Shown piece by piece: positions 8,068 through 16,029 of a stretch of 41,740 bases of DNA (position 1 is its first letter; each line of letters opens with the position of its first letter). Source of the stretch: Holophagaceae bacterium (GTDB lineage: Bacteria > Acidobacteriota > Holophagae > Holophagales > Holophagaceae). The notes below the pieces were generated by a model, which ran no database searches, was not told the origin of the DNA, and saw only the letters and a list, made by a program, of their open reading frames with translations. The translations under genes were made by a program, and so were the position numbers. Location of the stretch: assembly GCA_023257195.1 (NCBI GenBank), contig JALRCU010000033.1:1-41740 (forward strand), in the 5' to 3' direction.

Positions 8068-9431
8068 GCGTTCACCACCGCAAAGCGAGCCATCACTTCA
8101 ATGAGATGCTCAATTTGATGCCGTGTGTTTAATTCGGTGGCGCACCAGAGAATACCCCTTTGGTATTGAGAACTCCAAGGGGCTTGCAGAGTATCTAACT
8201 CTAAGCCAGGCAAGATACCCTCGCGAACTAATTCTTGTTTCATGCGCGACCAGTCACCCACGTAGCGCAATGCAAATTCATTAAAGAACGGGGCGTCATC
8301 AATGGCTTCCCAGCAGGGGAGTTCTAATAATCGCGATCGTAAATATTGAGCTTTAGCTGCATTTTGTTCCGCCAAACCTCGGAGTCCCCGAGGTCCTGCT
8401 AATTGGAGCCAGATGTTTGCCCGAAGAGCAATCAAGCCTTGGTTTGAACAGATATTCGAGGTGGCCTTATCTCGGCGGATATGCTGCTCGCGAGCGGTTA
8501 GGGTCAACACATAACCCGTCCGGCCTTCGAGATCTTTCGTTTCACCGACTACTCGGCCCGGGAGTTCTCGTTTATGAGCATCGCGTACTCCAATGAATCC
8601 TAAGAAGGGACCGCCAAACGAGGTTCGGTTTCCAAAACTCATCGCCTCGCCGCAAGCGATATCCGCACCCACGGTTCCCGGAGCGGCTAGCCAACCTAGG
8701 CTCATGGCCTCTTGCGTAACAGAAATTAAAAGTGCGCCTGCTCCTCGAGTGATCGCTGCGCATGCCGTGAGGTCTTCGACGTGCCCTAAAAAATTAGGAT
8801 AGCCGATTAAGACGGCCGCCACCGAATCGTCACATTTATGTTTTAGGTCAGAGAGATCCGTCACTCCTTGCTGAAGACCCACGGAGACCAGTTTTAAATC
8901 TTCATGCGATGCAAATCCGCTTCTTAGAACTTCTTGGTAGTAAGGATGTAAGCCTTCACTGATCAGCACTGTATTTTTTTTCTTCTGAACACGGACCGCC
9001 ATCAGGGCAGACTCTAAACAGGCGGTACCTCCGTCATACAAACTGGCGTTGCTCACGTCGGTACCGGTGAGGTCGCACATAATGGTTTGGTACTCAAAGA
9101 TGTGTTGCAGCGTACCTTGGCTGATCTCAGGCTGGTAGGGTGTATAAGAAGTGAACCATTCCTGTCGTCCCACCTGCATGTCCACTGCGGCAGGAATGAA
9201 ATGAGCGTAGGCCCCGGCTCCCAAGAATCGAGAATTAAAAGATGTATTTTTCTGAGACATGTTTTTCATGGCTCGGAGTACTTCAAGTTCAGATGATTGT
9301 TGGGGTAAATTAAGAAGGGATTTTAATAAAAATTTTGGAGGCACGCCCGATAAACAATCTTCAGCTTTTTTCACGCCTATCGCTGCCAACAATTGTTGGT
9401 CTTCTTGGGGCGAAGAGGGCAGGTAGCGCAC
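8064..9431 (-). CDS. gcvPA: GcvPA, glycine dehydrogenase (decarboxylating) subunit 1
   Basis: The 455-residue N-terminal-type half of the split P-protein starts with the family opening MRYLPSSPQEDQQLLAAIGV. Signatures are SFLGAGAYAHFIP-like FLGAGAYAHFIPAAV, QPEISQGTLQ, and SNICSNQGLIAL late in the protein. The start codon is GTG at 9429-9431 with AAGG upstream. It pairs with GcvPB to form the alpha2beta2 enzyme. The 227 bases upstream do not show the two aptamers of a glycine riboswitch. Confidence 0.95.
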   Translation of the reverse strand: MRYLPSSPQEDQQLLAAIGVKKAEDCLSGVPPKFLLKSLLNLPQQSSELEVLRAMKNMSQKNTSFNSRFLGAGAYAHFIPAAVDMQVGRQEWFTSYTPYQPEISQGTLQHIFEYQTIMCDLTGTDVSNASLYDGGTACLESALMAVRVQKKKNTVLISEGLHPYYQEVLRSGFASHEDLKLVSVGLQQGVTDLSDLKHKCDDSVAAVLIGYPNFLGHVEDLTACAAITRGAGALLISVTQEAMSLGWLAAPGTVGADIACGEAMSFGNRTSFGGPFLGFIGVRDAHKRELPGRVVGETKDLEGRTGYVLTLTAREQHIRRDKATSNICSNQGLIALRANIWLQLAGPRGLRGLAEQNAAKAQYLRSRLLELPCWEAIDDAPFFNEFALRYVGDWSRMKQELVREGILPGLELDTLQAPWSSQYQRGILWCATELNTRHQIEHLIEVMARFAVVNA

Positions 9432-9464
9432 GAGTGTTAACCTTAATTAGGACGAATTAATAGT

Positions 9465-9563
9465 TTAACGATGGGTCCATATAGCTTCTTTAAGAAGAAC
9501 CTCGCCAATGGTTATTTCCGACTTTCCTGGTCTGAAGCCATCAATCCACACAAAATTGTGCAT
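9465..9563 (-). CDS. Possible 32-residue small protein upstream of gcvPA
   Basis: In the 227-base gap between rpiB and gcvPA, the minus strand has an ATG at 9561-9563 preceded by AAGAGA and an open frame of 32 codons ending in TAA at 9465-9467. The peptide begins MHNFVWIDGFRPGKSEITIG and ends EAIWTHR. It is not low-complexity. It ends 33 bases before the gcvPA start, so it could be a leader peptide, a small protein, or chance. I do not recognise it; only conservation would decide. Confidence 0.25.
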   Translation of the reverse strand: MHNFVWIDGFRPGKSEITIGEVLLKEAIWTHR

Positions 9564-9658
9564 TTCTCTTAAGATCGGGATCAAAACTCATAAACTACTG
9601 TAAATAATGAACTTATACTATATATTGTCACATTAAAATGACCCAAACCCCCGGTAGA

Positions 9659-10090
9659 TTAAGGGGTTTTCCCCATCTTTTCCACACGACCCTGATGGCG
9701 ACCCCCCTCAAAAGGCGTTTCAAGAAAGACCTGCAAGTAGTACTCTGCTTTAAGCGGGTCTACGAGTCGCTGGCCAAAAGCAATCGCATTTGCATCATTA
9801 TGCTGACGAGCCAAACGAGCATGATCTGGGGAGGTTACCAAAGCACACCGAATATCCGGAAGGCGATTAGCGGAGATGCTCATACCAATACCGGAGCCAC
9901 AAACTAAAACTAAACGATCCCATTCCGATCGTCGCTGAATTGCCAGATAAGCATAGTCCACATAATCGACGGAATCTTTTGCATGGGTTCCAAAATCTAT
10001 AATTTCAAAACCACGCTTTTTTACCCACTCACACAGTCTTGTTTTTAATTCCACTCCTGCATGATCACTTGCAAAACCAATTTTCATCAT
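9659..10090 (-). CDS. rpiB: RpiB, ribose-5-phosphate isomerase B
   Basis: The protein of about 143 residues interconverts ribose 5-phosphate and ribulose 5-phosphate in the pentose phosphate pathway. It has the RpiB/LacAB marks: GFASDHAG at the start, the active-site cysteine Cys64 in LVCGSGIGMSISANR, DHARLARQHNDANAI, and the C-terminal FEGGRHQGRVEKM. The start is one of two adjacent ATGs (10090 or 10087), with GGA six bases before the first; an upstream in-frame ATG at 10117 would add residues absent from the family. It is divergent from the SNF2 gene. Confidence 0.94.
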   Translation of the reverse strand: MMKIGFASDHAGVELKTRLCEWVKKRGFEIIDFGTHAKDSVDYVDYAYLAIQRRSEWDRLVLVCGSGIGMSISANRLPDIRCALVTSPDHARLARQHNDANAIAFGQRLVDPLKAEYYLQVFLETPFEGGRHQGRVEKMGKTP

Positions 10091-10158
10091 GAACGATCCA
10101 ATCTCCAGGGACTTCAATTACGTATGAACAGATTAGCGTTCTTTACTCAAGGCCGAAT

Positions 10159-13100
10159 GTGATTCAGCCTATTCTGCAATATCGTCCCCAGGACCGAGGC
10201 TTTTTTATTGGGCTCTCTGAGCCGGCGGATACGGGAGAATGGCAAAAACAATTGCGGGCATTGCCGGGAGATATTATCGGACGAGATCGCCTCACTCCGG
10301 CTAAAGCGCAGATGTTTTTAGCCGACGGCACGCTTGTGGAGGTCCACGGTCTTCCCTTGCGATGGCAACGAGCCTATGTGTGGCTCAGCTCCCTCTCTAG
10401 ATACAACGGAGAAATGAGTCCCTCACTTCGATATTGGTCAGCGGCCACGCGACAGCTGCAATCCTTGGTCATCCGAGGGGCCGTTCTTCCTAAGTTGAAT
10501 ACCGCGGGGAATCCCTGGCGTGCGCAGTGGGGCGCTTCTTTGACGGGGCCTCACGATCGTCAAATCATTCAGGCCTTAGAAGCGGCTATGCCTCCCGTCT
10601 GTTCTGCCTTTCCCACTTCGGATCAGTATGAATTTACGAAAGGGACACTCTTAGGTAATTTTGACACCTATGTACTTGAAGGCGATGATCCGCTTCCGCC
10701 TAGTTCCCAGGAAGTCCTTCACGCTTTTTTAGAAGATGGAATTGATTTTCTCATTCGTTACGTCGCAGGAGGTATTCGCCCTGGAGAAGATCCTCGGCTA
10801 GCGATGCTTCACCGTTTACGAGGACATAAGCGAGATCGCCTTCCCTGGGACGAACGCCTCATGGTGGCTTTGTCTCATCCGATGAATGAGTTCCCCAATA
10901 TTGGTATTACCGAACGTACGCTCGGCGACCAGTTAGATCAGTGGAGCGAGGGCGCTAGGCCCCAATGGATTCGCCCCAGTTTTCACTTGGAATCCCCGCC
11001 CGTTCCCAAGGGTCAACAAACCGTTCAAGAAGCCGATCGTCTCAGTGAAGATGGGTGGATTTTACGTGCGGGTCTCGAAACAGAACAAGGAACACACATT
11101 TCGGTAGAAGAACTATGGCAGGTCTCGAGCGATCCTCGTGTGGTTCAAGCTCGTCAACTCTTGCTTCGAGGTATTGCACGGGCGACCCCTTTCTTTAAGC
11201 CCCTTCATAAAATGTTAGCGGGGCAAAAACCTGAAAATCTAACCCTACTTCCCGCAGAAGCTTGGGAGTTTATTACCCAAGGCGCCTCGTCTTTTAAAGA
11301 AGCAGGGTTCATAATCCATATTCCTGAGGCGATGGCGGAATTTGGAGGCGCTCGTCGGCTGCGGGCAAAAGTGAGATTGGGAGCTCGCACTCTCGCGGCC
11401 TCGGCTCCTACCATTCAGGCTGGCATTGAAGGCAGTGTCTCGGCGGATTGGAGTTTAATGTTGGGAAACGATGCCTTGAGCATGGAAGACTTCTCACAAA
11501 TGGCGAGCTTGAAGCATCCTTTGGTCGCGTGGAAAGGGAAATGGGTCGCCATCGACCCTGAAACCATGAAGCAGATCATGGCTATTATTACCGCGAGTCG
11601 AGGCACGGGTTTTGAATCTATGACCAAAGGCGAGGCGATCGCCGCTGCTCTTACGGGTACCGCACGCATCCCAGGAGTGAGTGAAACCATTGAAGTGGAA
11701 GTGGCCGGAGATTTTGGCGACGCACTTCAGCAATTACATCAGTTACCCGATCGTCCTATCCAACAACCGGAAAACTTTAAGGGCGCCCTACGCCCCTACC
11801 AACTTCGAGGATTGGCCTGGCTAGACGGCCTCGATCGTCTCAGTTTAGGAGGCATTCTTGCCGACGACATGGGCCTAGGTAAGACCATTCAGGTCTTGGC
11901 ACTCTTGCTTCATCGCCAATTGCGATCGCCCAAAGACGGCCCCCCCACTCTTTTGGTATGCCCCACCTCATTATTGGGAAATTGGGAACGCGAGGTAAAG
12001 AAATTTTCGCCATCCATTCCTGTTTTTGTTCACCATGGCAACAATCGTGAAGAGCTCCCTAGTAAATTTAAACCCCATACTTTGGTTATTACAACGTATG
12101 GAGTAATTCGACGAGAAGAAGAGATGTTTAGTGACCGCCATTGGTCCATGATTGTCATTGACGAAGCTCAAGCCATTAAAAATTCCACCAGTGCTCAGGC
12201 CAAAGCAGTTCGGAATCTCCGCGGGGGATTCAAGCTCGCCCTCACAGGGACACCCATTGAAAATCGGTTGACTGAACTATGGTCGATCATGACCTCGGTT
12301 CTGCCGGGTTACCTCAGCAGCGAGACGAATTTTAAAGATCGTTTTTCAACGCCCATTGAAAAATATCGCGATCCTGAAGCAGCAGAAGAACTGCGGCAGC
12401 GCATTGGACCGTTTATCTTACGTCGTCTAAAAACCGATCGAAACATTATTCAAGACTTACCCGAAAAAAATGAAATGAAAGTCTATACCAGCCTGAGCAA
12501 AGAACAGGCACTCCTTTATCAAGCCCGCGTCGAGCAAATGGAGAAAGATCTCGAAAAATCGACCGGTATTGAACGACGAGGAAAAATTCTTGCTCTGCTC
12601 ACTCACTTAAAACAAATTTGTAATCATCCGGCTCACTTTTTACGCTCCGGGGGTCCCTACCGAGGACGAAGCGGCAAGTTGGACCGCCTCACGGAGATGT
12701 TGGAGGAAGTGATCGAAGGAGGGGAAAAAGCCATCATCTTTACTCAATTCAGAGAGATGGGCGATCGGCTTCAAGAACACTTGACGTCCATCTTAGGATT
12801 CCAGCCTCCCTTTTTACACGGAGGATCCTCTAGAGAGCAGCGCGATGAAATGGTTCGTTCGTTTCAAGAAGATCCTTTTGGGTCCAAAGTGATGTTGTTG
12901 TCCTTGAAAGCCGGGGGGGTCGGACTCAATCTGACCGCAGCTACCCACGTCTTTCATTTTGATCGTTGGTGGAATCCCGCTGTCGAAGATCAAGCGACCG
13001 ATCGCGCCTATCGCATCGGTCAAACCAAAAATGTTCAGGTACATAAGCTGATTACCATTGGAACCCTAGAAGAAAAAGTGGATGCTATGTTGGAATCCAA

Positions 13101-13305
13101 GCGAGATCTCGCGGATCGCGTGGTGGGAACCGGCGAGGGATGGCTTACTGAATTAGATGATGATGCCTTACGACGCCTCGTGGCTTTGGATTCAGATCCC
13201 AATACGATGGAAACCGAAGGCCCCGCGCTCTCTATGGCGGAAGCCCAGCGTCTCATTGCTTCCGCACCGACAGTAACCGATGAAAATCTCGAGGAGACTT
13301 CATGA
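10159..13305 (+). CDS. SNF2/Swi2-family DNA-dependent ATPase (RapA/HepA-like)
   Basis: The 1048-residue protein has an N-terminal half (about 1-520) of the SNF2-associated type found in bacterial SNF2 proteins. A RecA-like ATPase follows: PYQLRGLAWL, Walker A DDMGLGKTIQ near residue 573, TSLLGNWERE, and the DEAQ box VIDEAQAIKN near 668. The C-terminal helicase lobe has KAIIFTQFREMGDRL, LSLKAGGVGLNLT and HFDRWWNPAVEDQATDRAYRIGQ. Such enzymes translocate on DNA and remodel protein-DNA complexes without strand separation. The start is GTG at 10159 with AAGG seven bases upstream. The stop overlaps the SWIM gene start (ATGA). Confidence 0.93.
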   Translation: MIQPILQYRPQDRGFFIGLSEPADTGEWQKQLRALPGDIIGRDRLTPAKAQMFLADGTLVEVHGLPLRWQRAYVWLSSLSRYNGEMSPSLRYWSAATRQLQSLVIRGAVLPKLNTAGNPWRAQWGASLTGPHDRQIIQALEAAMPPVCSAFPTSDQYEFTKGTLLGNFDTYVLEGDDPLPPSSQEVLHAFLEDGIDFLIRYVAGGIRPGEDPRLAMLHRLRGHKRDRLPWDERLMVALSHPMNEFPNIGITERTLGDQLDQWSEGARPQWIRPSFHLESPPVPKGQQTVQEADRLSEDGWILRAGLETEQGTHISVEELWQVSSDPRVVQARQLLLRGIARATPFFKPLHKMLAGQKPENLTLLPAEAWEFITQGASSFKEAGFIIHIPEAMAEFGGARRLRAKVRLGARTLAASAPTIQAGIEGSVSADWSLMLGNDALSMEDFSQMASLKHPLVAWKGKWVAIDPETMKQIMAIITASRGTGFESMTKGEAIAAALTGTARIPGVSETIEVEVAGDFGDALQQLHQLPDRPIQQPENFKGALRPYQLRGLAWLDGLDRLSLGGILADDMGLGKTIQVLALLLHRQLRSPKDGPPTLLVCPTSLLGNWEREVKKFSPSIPVFVHHGNNREELPSKFKPHTLVITTYGVIRREEEMFSDRHWSMIVIDEAQAIKNSTSAQAKAVRNLRGGFKLALTGTPIENRLTELWSIMTSVLPGYLSSETNFKDRFSTPIEKYRDPEAAEELRQRIGPFILRRLKTDRNIIQDLPEKNEMKVYTSLSKEQALLYQARVEQMEKDLEKSTGIERRGKILALLTHLKQICNHPAHFLRSGGPYRGRSGKLDRLTEMLEEVIEGGEKAIIFTQFREMGDRLQEHLTSILGFQPPFLHGGSSREQRDEMVRSFQEDPFGSKVMLLSLKAGGVGLNLTAATHVFHFDRWWNPAVEDQATDRAYRIGQTKNVQVHKLITIGTLEEKVDAMLESKRDLADRVVGTGEGWLTELDDDALRRLVALDSDPNTMETEGPALSMAEAQRLIASAPTVTDENLEETS

Positions 13306-14279
13306 TTTCCCTCGAACGTTTTGGTTCTACTTGGTGGGGTCGCTTATGGACACGAGCGCTAGAAGAGTTGAGCGATGACTTTGAAAATCGCCTCCCCCGA
13401 GGAAAAAAATATGCGGAGGAAGGCGCCGTATCTCATTTCCAAGTGCGCCCAGGTCAAATTGAAGCACGGGTGCACGGACGAAAAACCTATACCGTAACGT
13501 TGGCGTTGCCTGCTTTAAGCGAACAGCAGTGGCAGCGAGCGCTTGAGCTATTAGCCAAAGAAAGTCGCTTTGTGGCCTCGTTGCTGGCTGGAGAGATGCC
13601 CGAAGGGCTAGACGAAACTTTCCGAGAAGCGGGGGCAAGCCTTTATCCTCGTGTCCCTAAGGAGTTACAGACCCACTGTGATTGTCCCGATCTCGCTAAT
13701 CCCTGTAAGCATGTCGCTGCGGTCTGTTATGTGATGGCCGAAGCGCTCGATCGAGACCCTTGGCTACTTTTCGATCTTCGTGGAAAAACTAAAAATGAAG
13801 TTCATACGGCACTTCAAGCTGCCGTGGACTCCGCTGCTATTGAGCCTTCGAAGCGCCGGGGTCGGCCGAAAAAAAATGACTTACCTCTCGAAGAAAAATT
13901 AGCGAGTCAAGCTCCATTGACGACCGCTTGGCAGGCGATGAGTGCCGATCGGTTTGTTGATTTTCCAGCCCCGCTACCCACCGTCAGTATTCCCCGAAGT
14001 ATCCCCAAAGATCCGAGTGTATTTTCCCAATTAGGCCCCTTACCGCATGCTCGTATCGAAGCGTCTCTCTCCCTAGCCGCCCTAATGCATCGAACGGCTG
14101 AATGGATTCAGCAAGGGATTGTTTCGGGCCGCTCGGATGAAAACTTTGAAGCGAATGGGTCAGGAGAAAGTGAGAAGATCGTGAAAGAAGCCTCACCCTT
14201 TGATAGTCCCACCTCTATTATTCGTGCCGGCAATCAAAGACCCTGGCGTGGGAAGCGTCGACGTTGGCGAAAAACATAA
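13302..14279 (+). CDS. SWIM zinc-finger protein partnered with the SNF2 ATPase
   Basis: The 325-residue protein contains a SWIM zinc finger (CxC-xn-CxH) at about residues 125-140: THCDCPDLANPCKHVAAV. The following YVMAEALDRDPWLLFDLRG is typical of bacterial SWIM proteins. The region before it (SRGKKYAEEGAV-like RGKKYAEEGAVSHFQVRPG) is also family-like. Near residue 187 lies KRRGRPKKN, an AT-hook-like motif that could bind the minor groove. The remaining C-terminal 130 residues are polar and end in a basic run. It overlaps the SNF2 gene by 4 bases, so the two are made together. SWIM-SNF2 association is known; the exact job is not. Confidence 0.88.
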   Translation: MISLERFGSTWWGRLWTRALEELSDDFENRLPRGKKYAEEGAVSHFQVRPGQIEARVHGRKTYTVTLALPALSEQQWQRALELLAKESRFVASLLAGEMPEGLDETFREAGASLYPRVPKELQTHCDCPDLANPCKHVAAVCYVMAEALDRDPWLLFDLRGKTKNEVHTALQAAVDSAAIEPSKRRGRPKKNDLPLEEKLASQAPLTTAWQAMSADRFVDFPAPLPTVSIPRSIPKDPSVFSQLGPLPHARIEASLSLAALMHRTAEWIQQGIVSGRSDENFEANGSGESEKIVKEASPFDSPTSIIRAGNQRPWRGKRRRWRKT

Positions 14280-14294
14280 CTTAAGGAGTCCTCT

Positions 14295-14669
14295 ATGAAA
14301 AACATCACGACCCCCAACGCTCCAGCAGCGATTGGTCCTTACTCCCAAGCGATTGTGACCGGCTCGCTGCTCTTTACGTCGGGGCAAATTGCTCTCGTCC
14401 CAGCGACCGGAGATTTCTTGAGTGGTGATATCACTGAACAAACTCAACAAGTTCTAAAAAACCTCGATGCCCTCCTTAAAGAAGTTGGGTCTTCTTGGGA
14501 TCGTGTGATTAAAGTTAATGTTTTATTAATTGATATGAAGGACTACGCTACTTTTAACCATCTTTACGAACAGCATCTCCAGGGTGCACGACCAGCCCGA
14601 ACGACCTATGCTGCTGCAGCCCTCCCCAAGGGAGCTCGCGTAGAAATTGATCTTGTAGCCGAAGTGTAA
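14295..14669 (+). CDS. ridA: RidA (YjgF/YER057c/UK114) enamine/imine deaminase
   Basis: The 124-residue protein hydrolyses reactive 2-aminoacrylate and other enamines made by PLP enzymes. It shows APAAIGPYSQAI at the start, LFTSGQIAL, and the key arginine Arg102 in ARTTYAAAALPKGARVEID with the Glu at 117. An AAGGAG ribosome binding site lies seven bases before the ATG. It follows the SWIM gene by 15 bases and may be read through from it, although its role is unrelated. Confidence 0.95.
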   Translation: MKNITTPNAPAAIGPYSQAIVTGSLLFTSGQIALVPATGDFLSGDITEQTQQVLKNLDALLKEVGSSWDRVIKVNVLLIDMKDYATFNHLYEQHLQGARPARTTYAAAALPKGARVEIDLVAEV

Positions 14670-14689
14670 TCCTCTTAATACCTTCCGCA

Positions 14690-15172
14690 TCAGTCTTCCT
14701 CGGTTTCGCCAATATCATCATCCACCTTGCTCCATCGGGCCTCTGCGTGGAATGAATCGTCTTTGAGTTTTTCTAGAAAATGGATCATGCGTTTTCCCCA
14801 TGGCGATTGGGATGAAATCCCTGCCGGAATGAAGGCCACAAGATCTTTGGGTACCTCTTCTAAGCAGAGTTGAGTCAGCGTTAAAGATTGCCTAAAATTT
14901 TCTCCTACGGGTAAAAGATTTACCGACAGGGTTTCTAAATGAGCGCATAATTCCTCGTCATCAGTTTGCTCTGCGGCATGCTGGATCGCTTCGGACGCTT
15001 TGATCCGTGCCTTCATTAATTTCAAGTGGAGAGCGGTCAGTATTTTCATTGAAGGCTTGTGTCGTAAGGCCTCATCCGTATCTTCTAGCAGTGGATGAAG
15101 CTTCTTAAATAAAATCGAGAGCGCTTGTTCGGCGGGGAGCATATGGTCGTAGCGGTTGTTGGCGGGCTTCAT
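14690..15172 (-). CDS. Hypothetical protein, 160 residues, last gene of the dinG operon
   Basis: I do not recognise a family. The protein is mostly helical in character, with Leu/Lys/Glu-rich stretches, no signal peptide, no membrane segment and an acidic tail (DDDIGETEED). Two cysteines (HLCAH-like LCAHLE and LCLEEV) do not form a metal motif. The ATG overlaps the stop of the upstream lytic transglycosylase gene by 4 bases (15169-15172), which strongly supports translation. It converges on ridA with 20 bases between stops. Confidence 0.7.
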   Translation of the reverse strand: MKPANNRYDHMLPAEQALSILFKKLHPLLEDTDEALRHKPSMKILTALHLKLMKARIKASEAIQHAAEQTDDEELCAHLETLSVNLLPVGENFRQSLTLTQLCLEEVPKDLVAFIPAGISSQSPWGKRMIHFLEKLKDDSFHAEARWSKVDDDIGETEED

Positions 15173-16002
15173 TTCTCACCGTACTGAATTAGGTTTTTGA
15201 CGAGCCCCGTTGGTGCACTATCGCTGAGACGCAATCGCCCTTTCTCATCTTCCCATTGATAGATAATGGAGCGAGGCACAGAGTCATTTAGGGCTTCGCT
15301 GCTTTTTAGTTTGGGCCTAAAGAGCCCAGCGCCTTCTTGTTTGAGTTGTGCAATGACGCCTCGCGTAGGTTCAACAACATCAAAATCTGTTTCCTGATAC
15401 CGCCTAAGCACCTCAGGGACGTATCGACGAGTCTCCTGAAAAGGAGGAATCCCTCGATATTTCTCTACCGCCCCCTCGCCGGCATTGTAAGCAGCAATAG
15501 CTTTGGTCAGATCTTGATCAAAATGATCTAAAAGCCAACGAAGATAAGCGGTACCTCCTCGGATATTTTCTGAAGGATCAAAGACATCAATCACATCGAA
15601 ACGTTCAGCAGTCTTGGGCATAAGTTGCATTAATCCTCCCGCTCCTTTGTGAGATCGGGCATGGACAGTAAATCCACTTTCCACCTCGATAACGGATTGA
15701 ATTAACTTTGGGTCCACCTGATAATGAGCGGCCCAGTATTTGATAAGACCCCGAACTTCCGAACTTTGAATAATGCGCTGAAGTCGCGCTGGGGCAACGC
15801 CTCGAAAGATACCTACGCGGACTCGAATTAATCGATAGCCTCGCTTGGACATGACGTGGGGAGGAAGATTATTTTCTAACCATTGTCCCTCAACACTTCG
15901 ATATTGGTAGAGATAAACCGGTGAGGACGAACGACTCTGTGTTACCGAAGATCCGAAACAGAACGCGAACGCAAACAGGAATGGCACCAGGGCTTTATGC
16001 AT
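15169..16002 (-). CDS. Lytic transglycosylase (SLT domain) with DUF4124-like tail
   Basis: The 277-residue exported protein starts with a signal peptide (residues 1-19 hydrophobic). The SLT domain spans about 85-205: catalytic Glu108 in SVIEVESGFTV, then KGAGGLMQLMPKTAERF, and AYNAGEGAVEKYRGIPPFQET. It cleaves peptidoglycan between MurNAc and GlcNAc. Near the C-terminus IIYQWEDEKGRLRLSDSAP resembles DUF4124, a small domain often found with envelope enzymes. It follows dinG by 27 bases on the same strand and overlaps the unknown gene downstream. Confidence 0.92.
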   Translation of the reverse strand: MHKALVPFLFAFAFCFGSSVTQSRSSSPVYLYQYRSVEGQWLENNLPPHVMSKRGYRLIRVRVGIFRGVAPARLQRIIQSSEVRGLIKYWAAHYQVDPKLIQSVIEVESGFTVHARSHKGAGGLMQLMPKTAERFDVIDVFDPSENIRGGTAYLRWLLDHFDQDLTKAIAAYNAGEGAVEKYRGIPPFQETRRYVPEVLRRYQETDFDVVEPTRGVIAQLKQEGAGLFRPKLKSSEALNDSVPRSIIYQWEDEKGRLRLSDSAPTGLVKNLIQYGEK

Positions 16003-16029
16003 AGAATCAGTTTACGTGCGTCCTTCGAT

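Noticed and set aside
9432-9658. Glycine riboswitch upstream of gcvPA
   Set aside because: The conserved aptamer cores and the tandem aptamer layout are not present.
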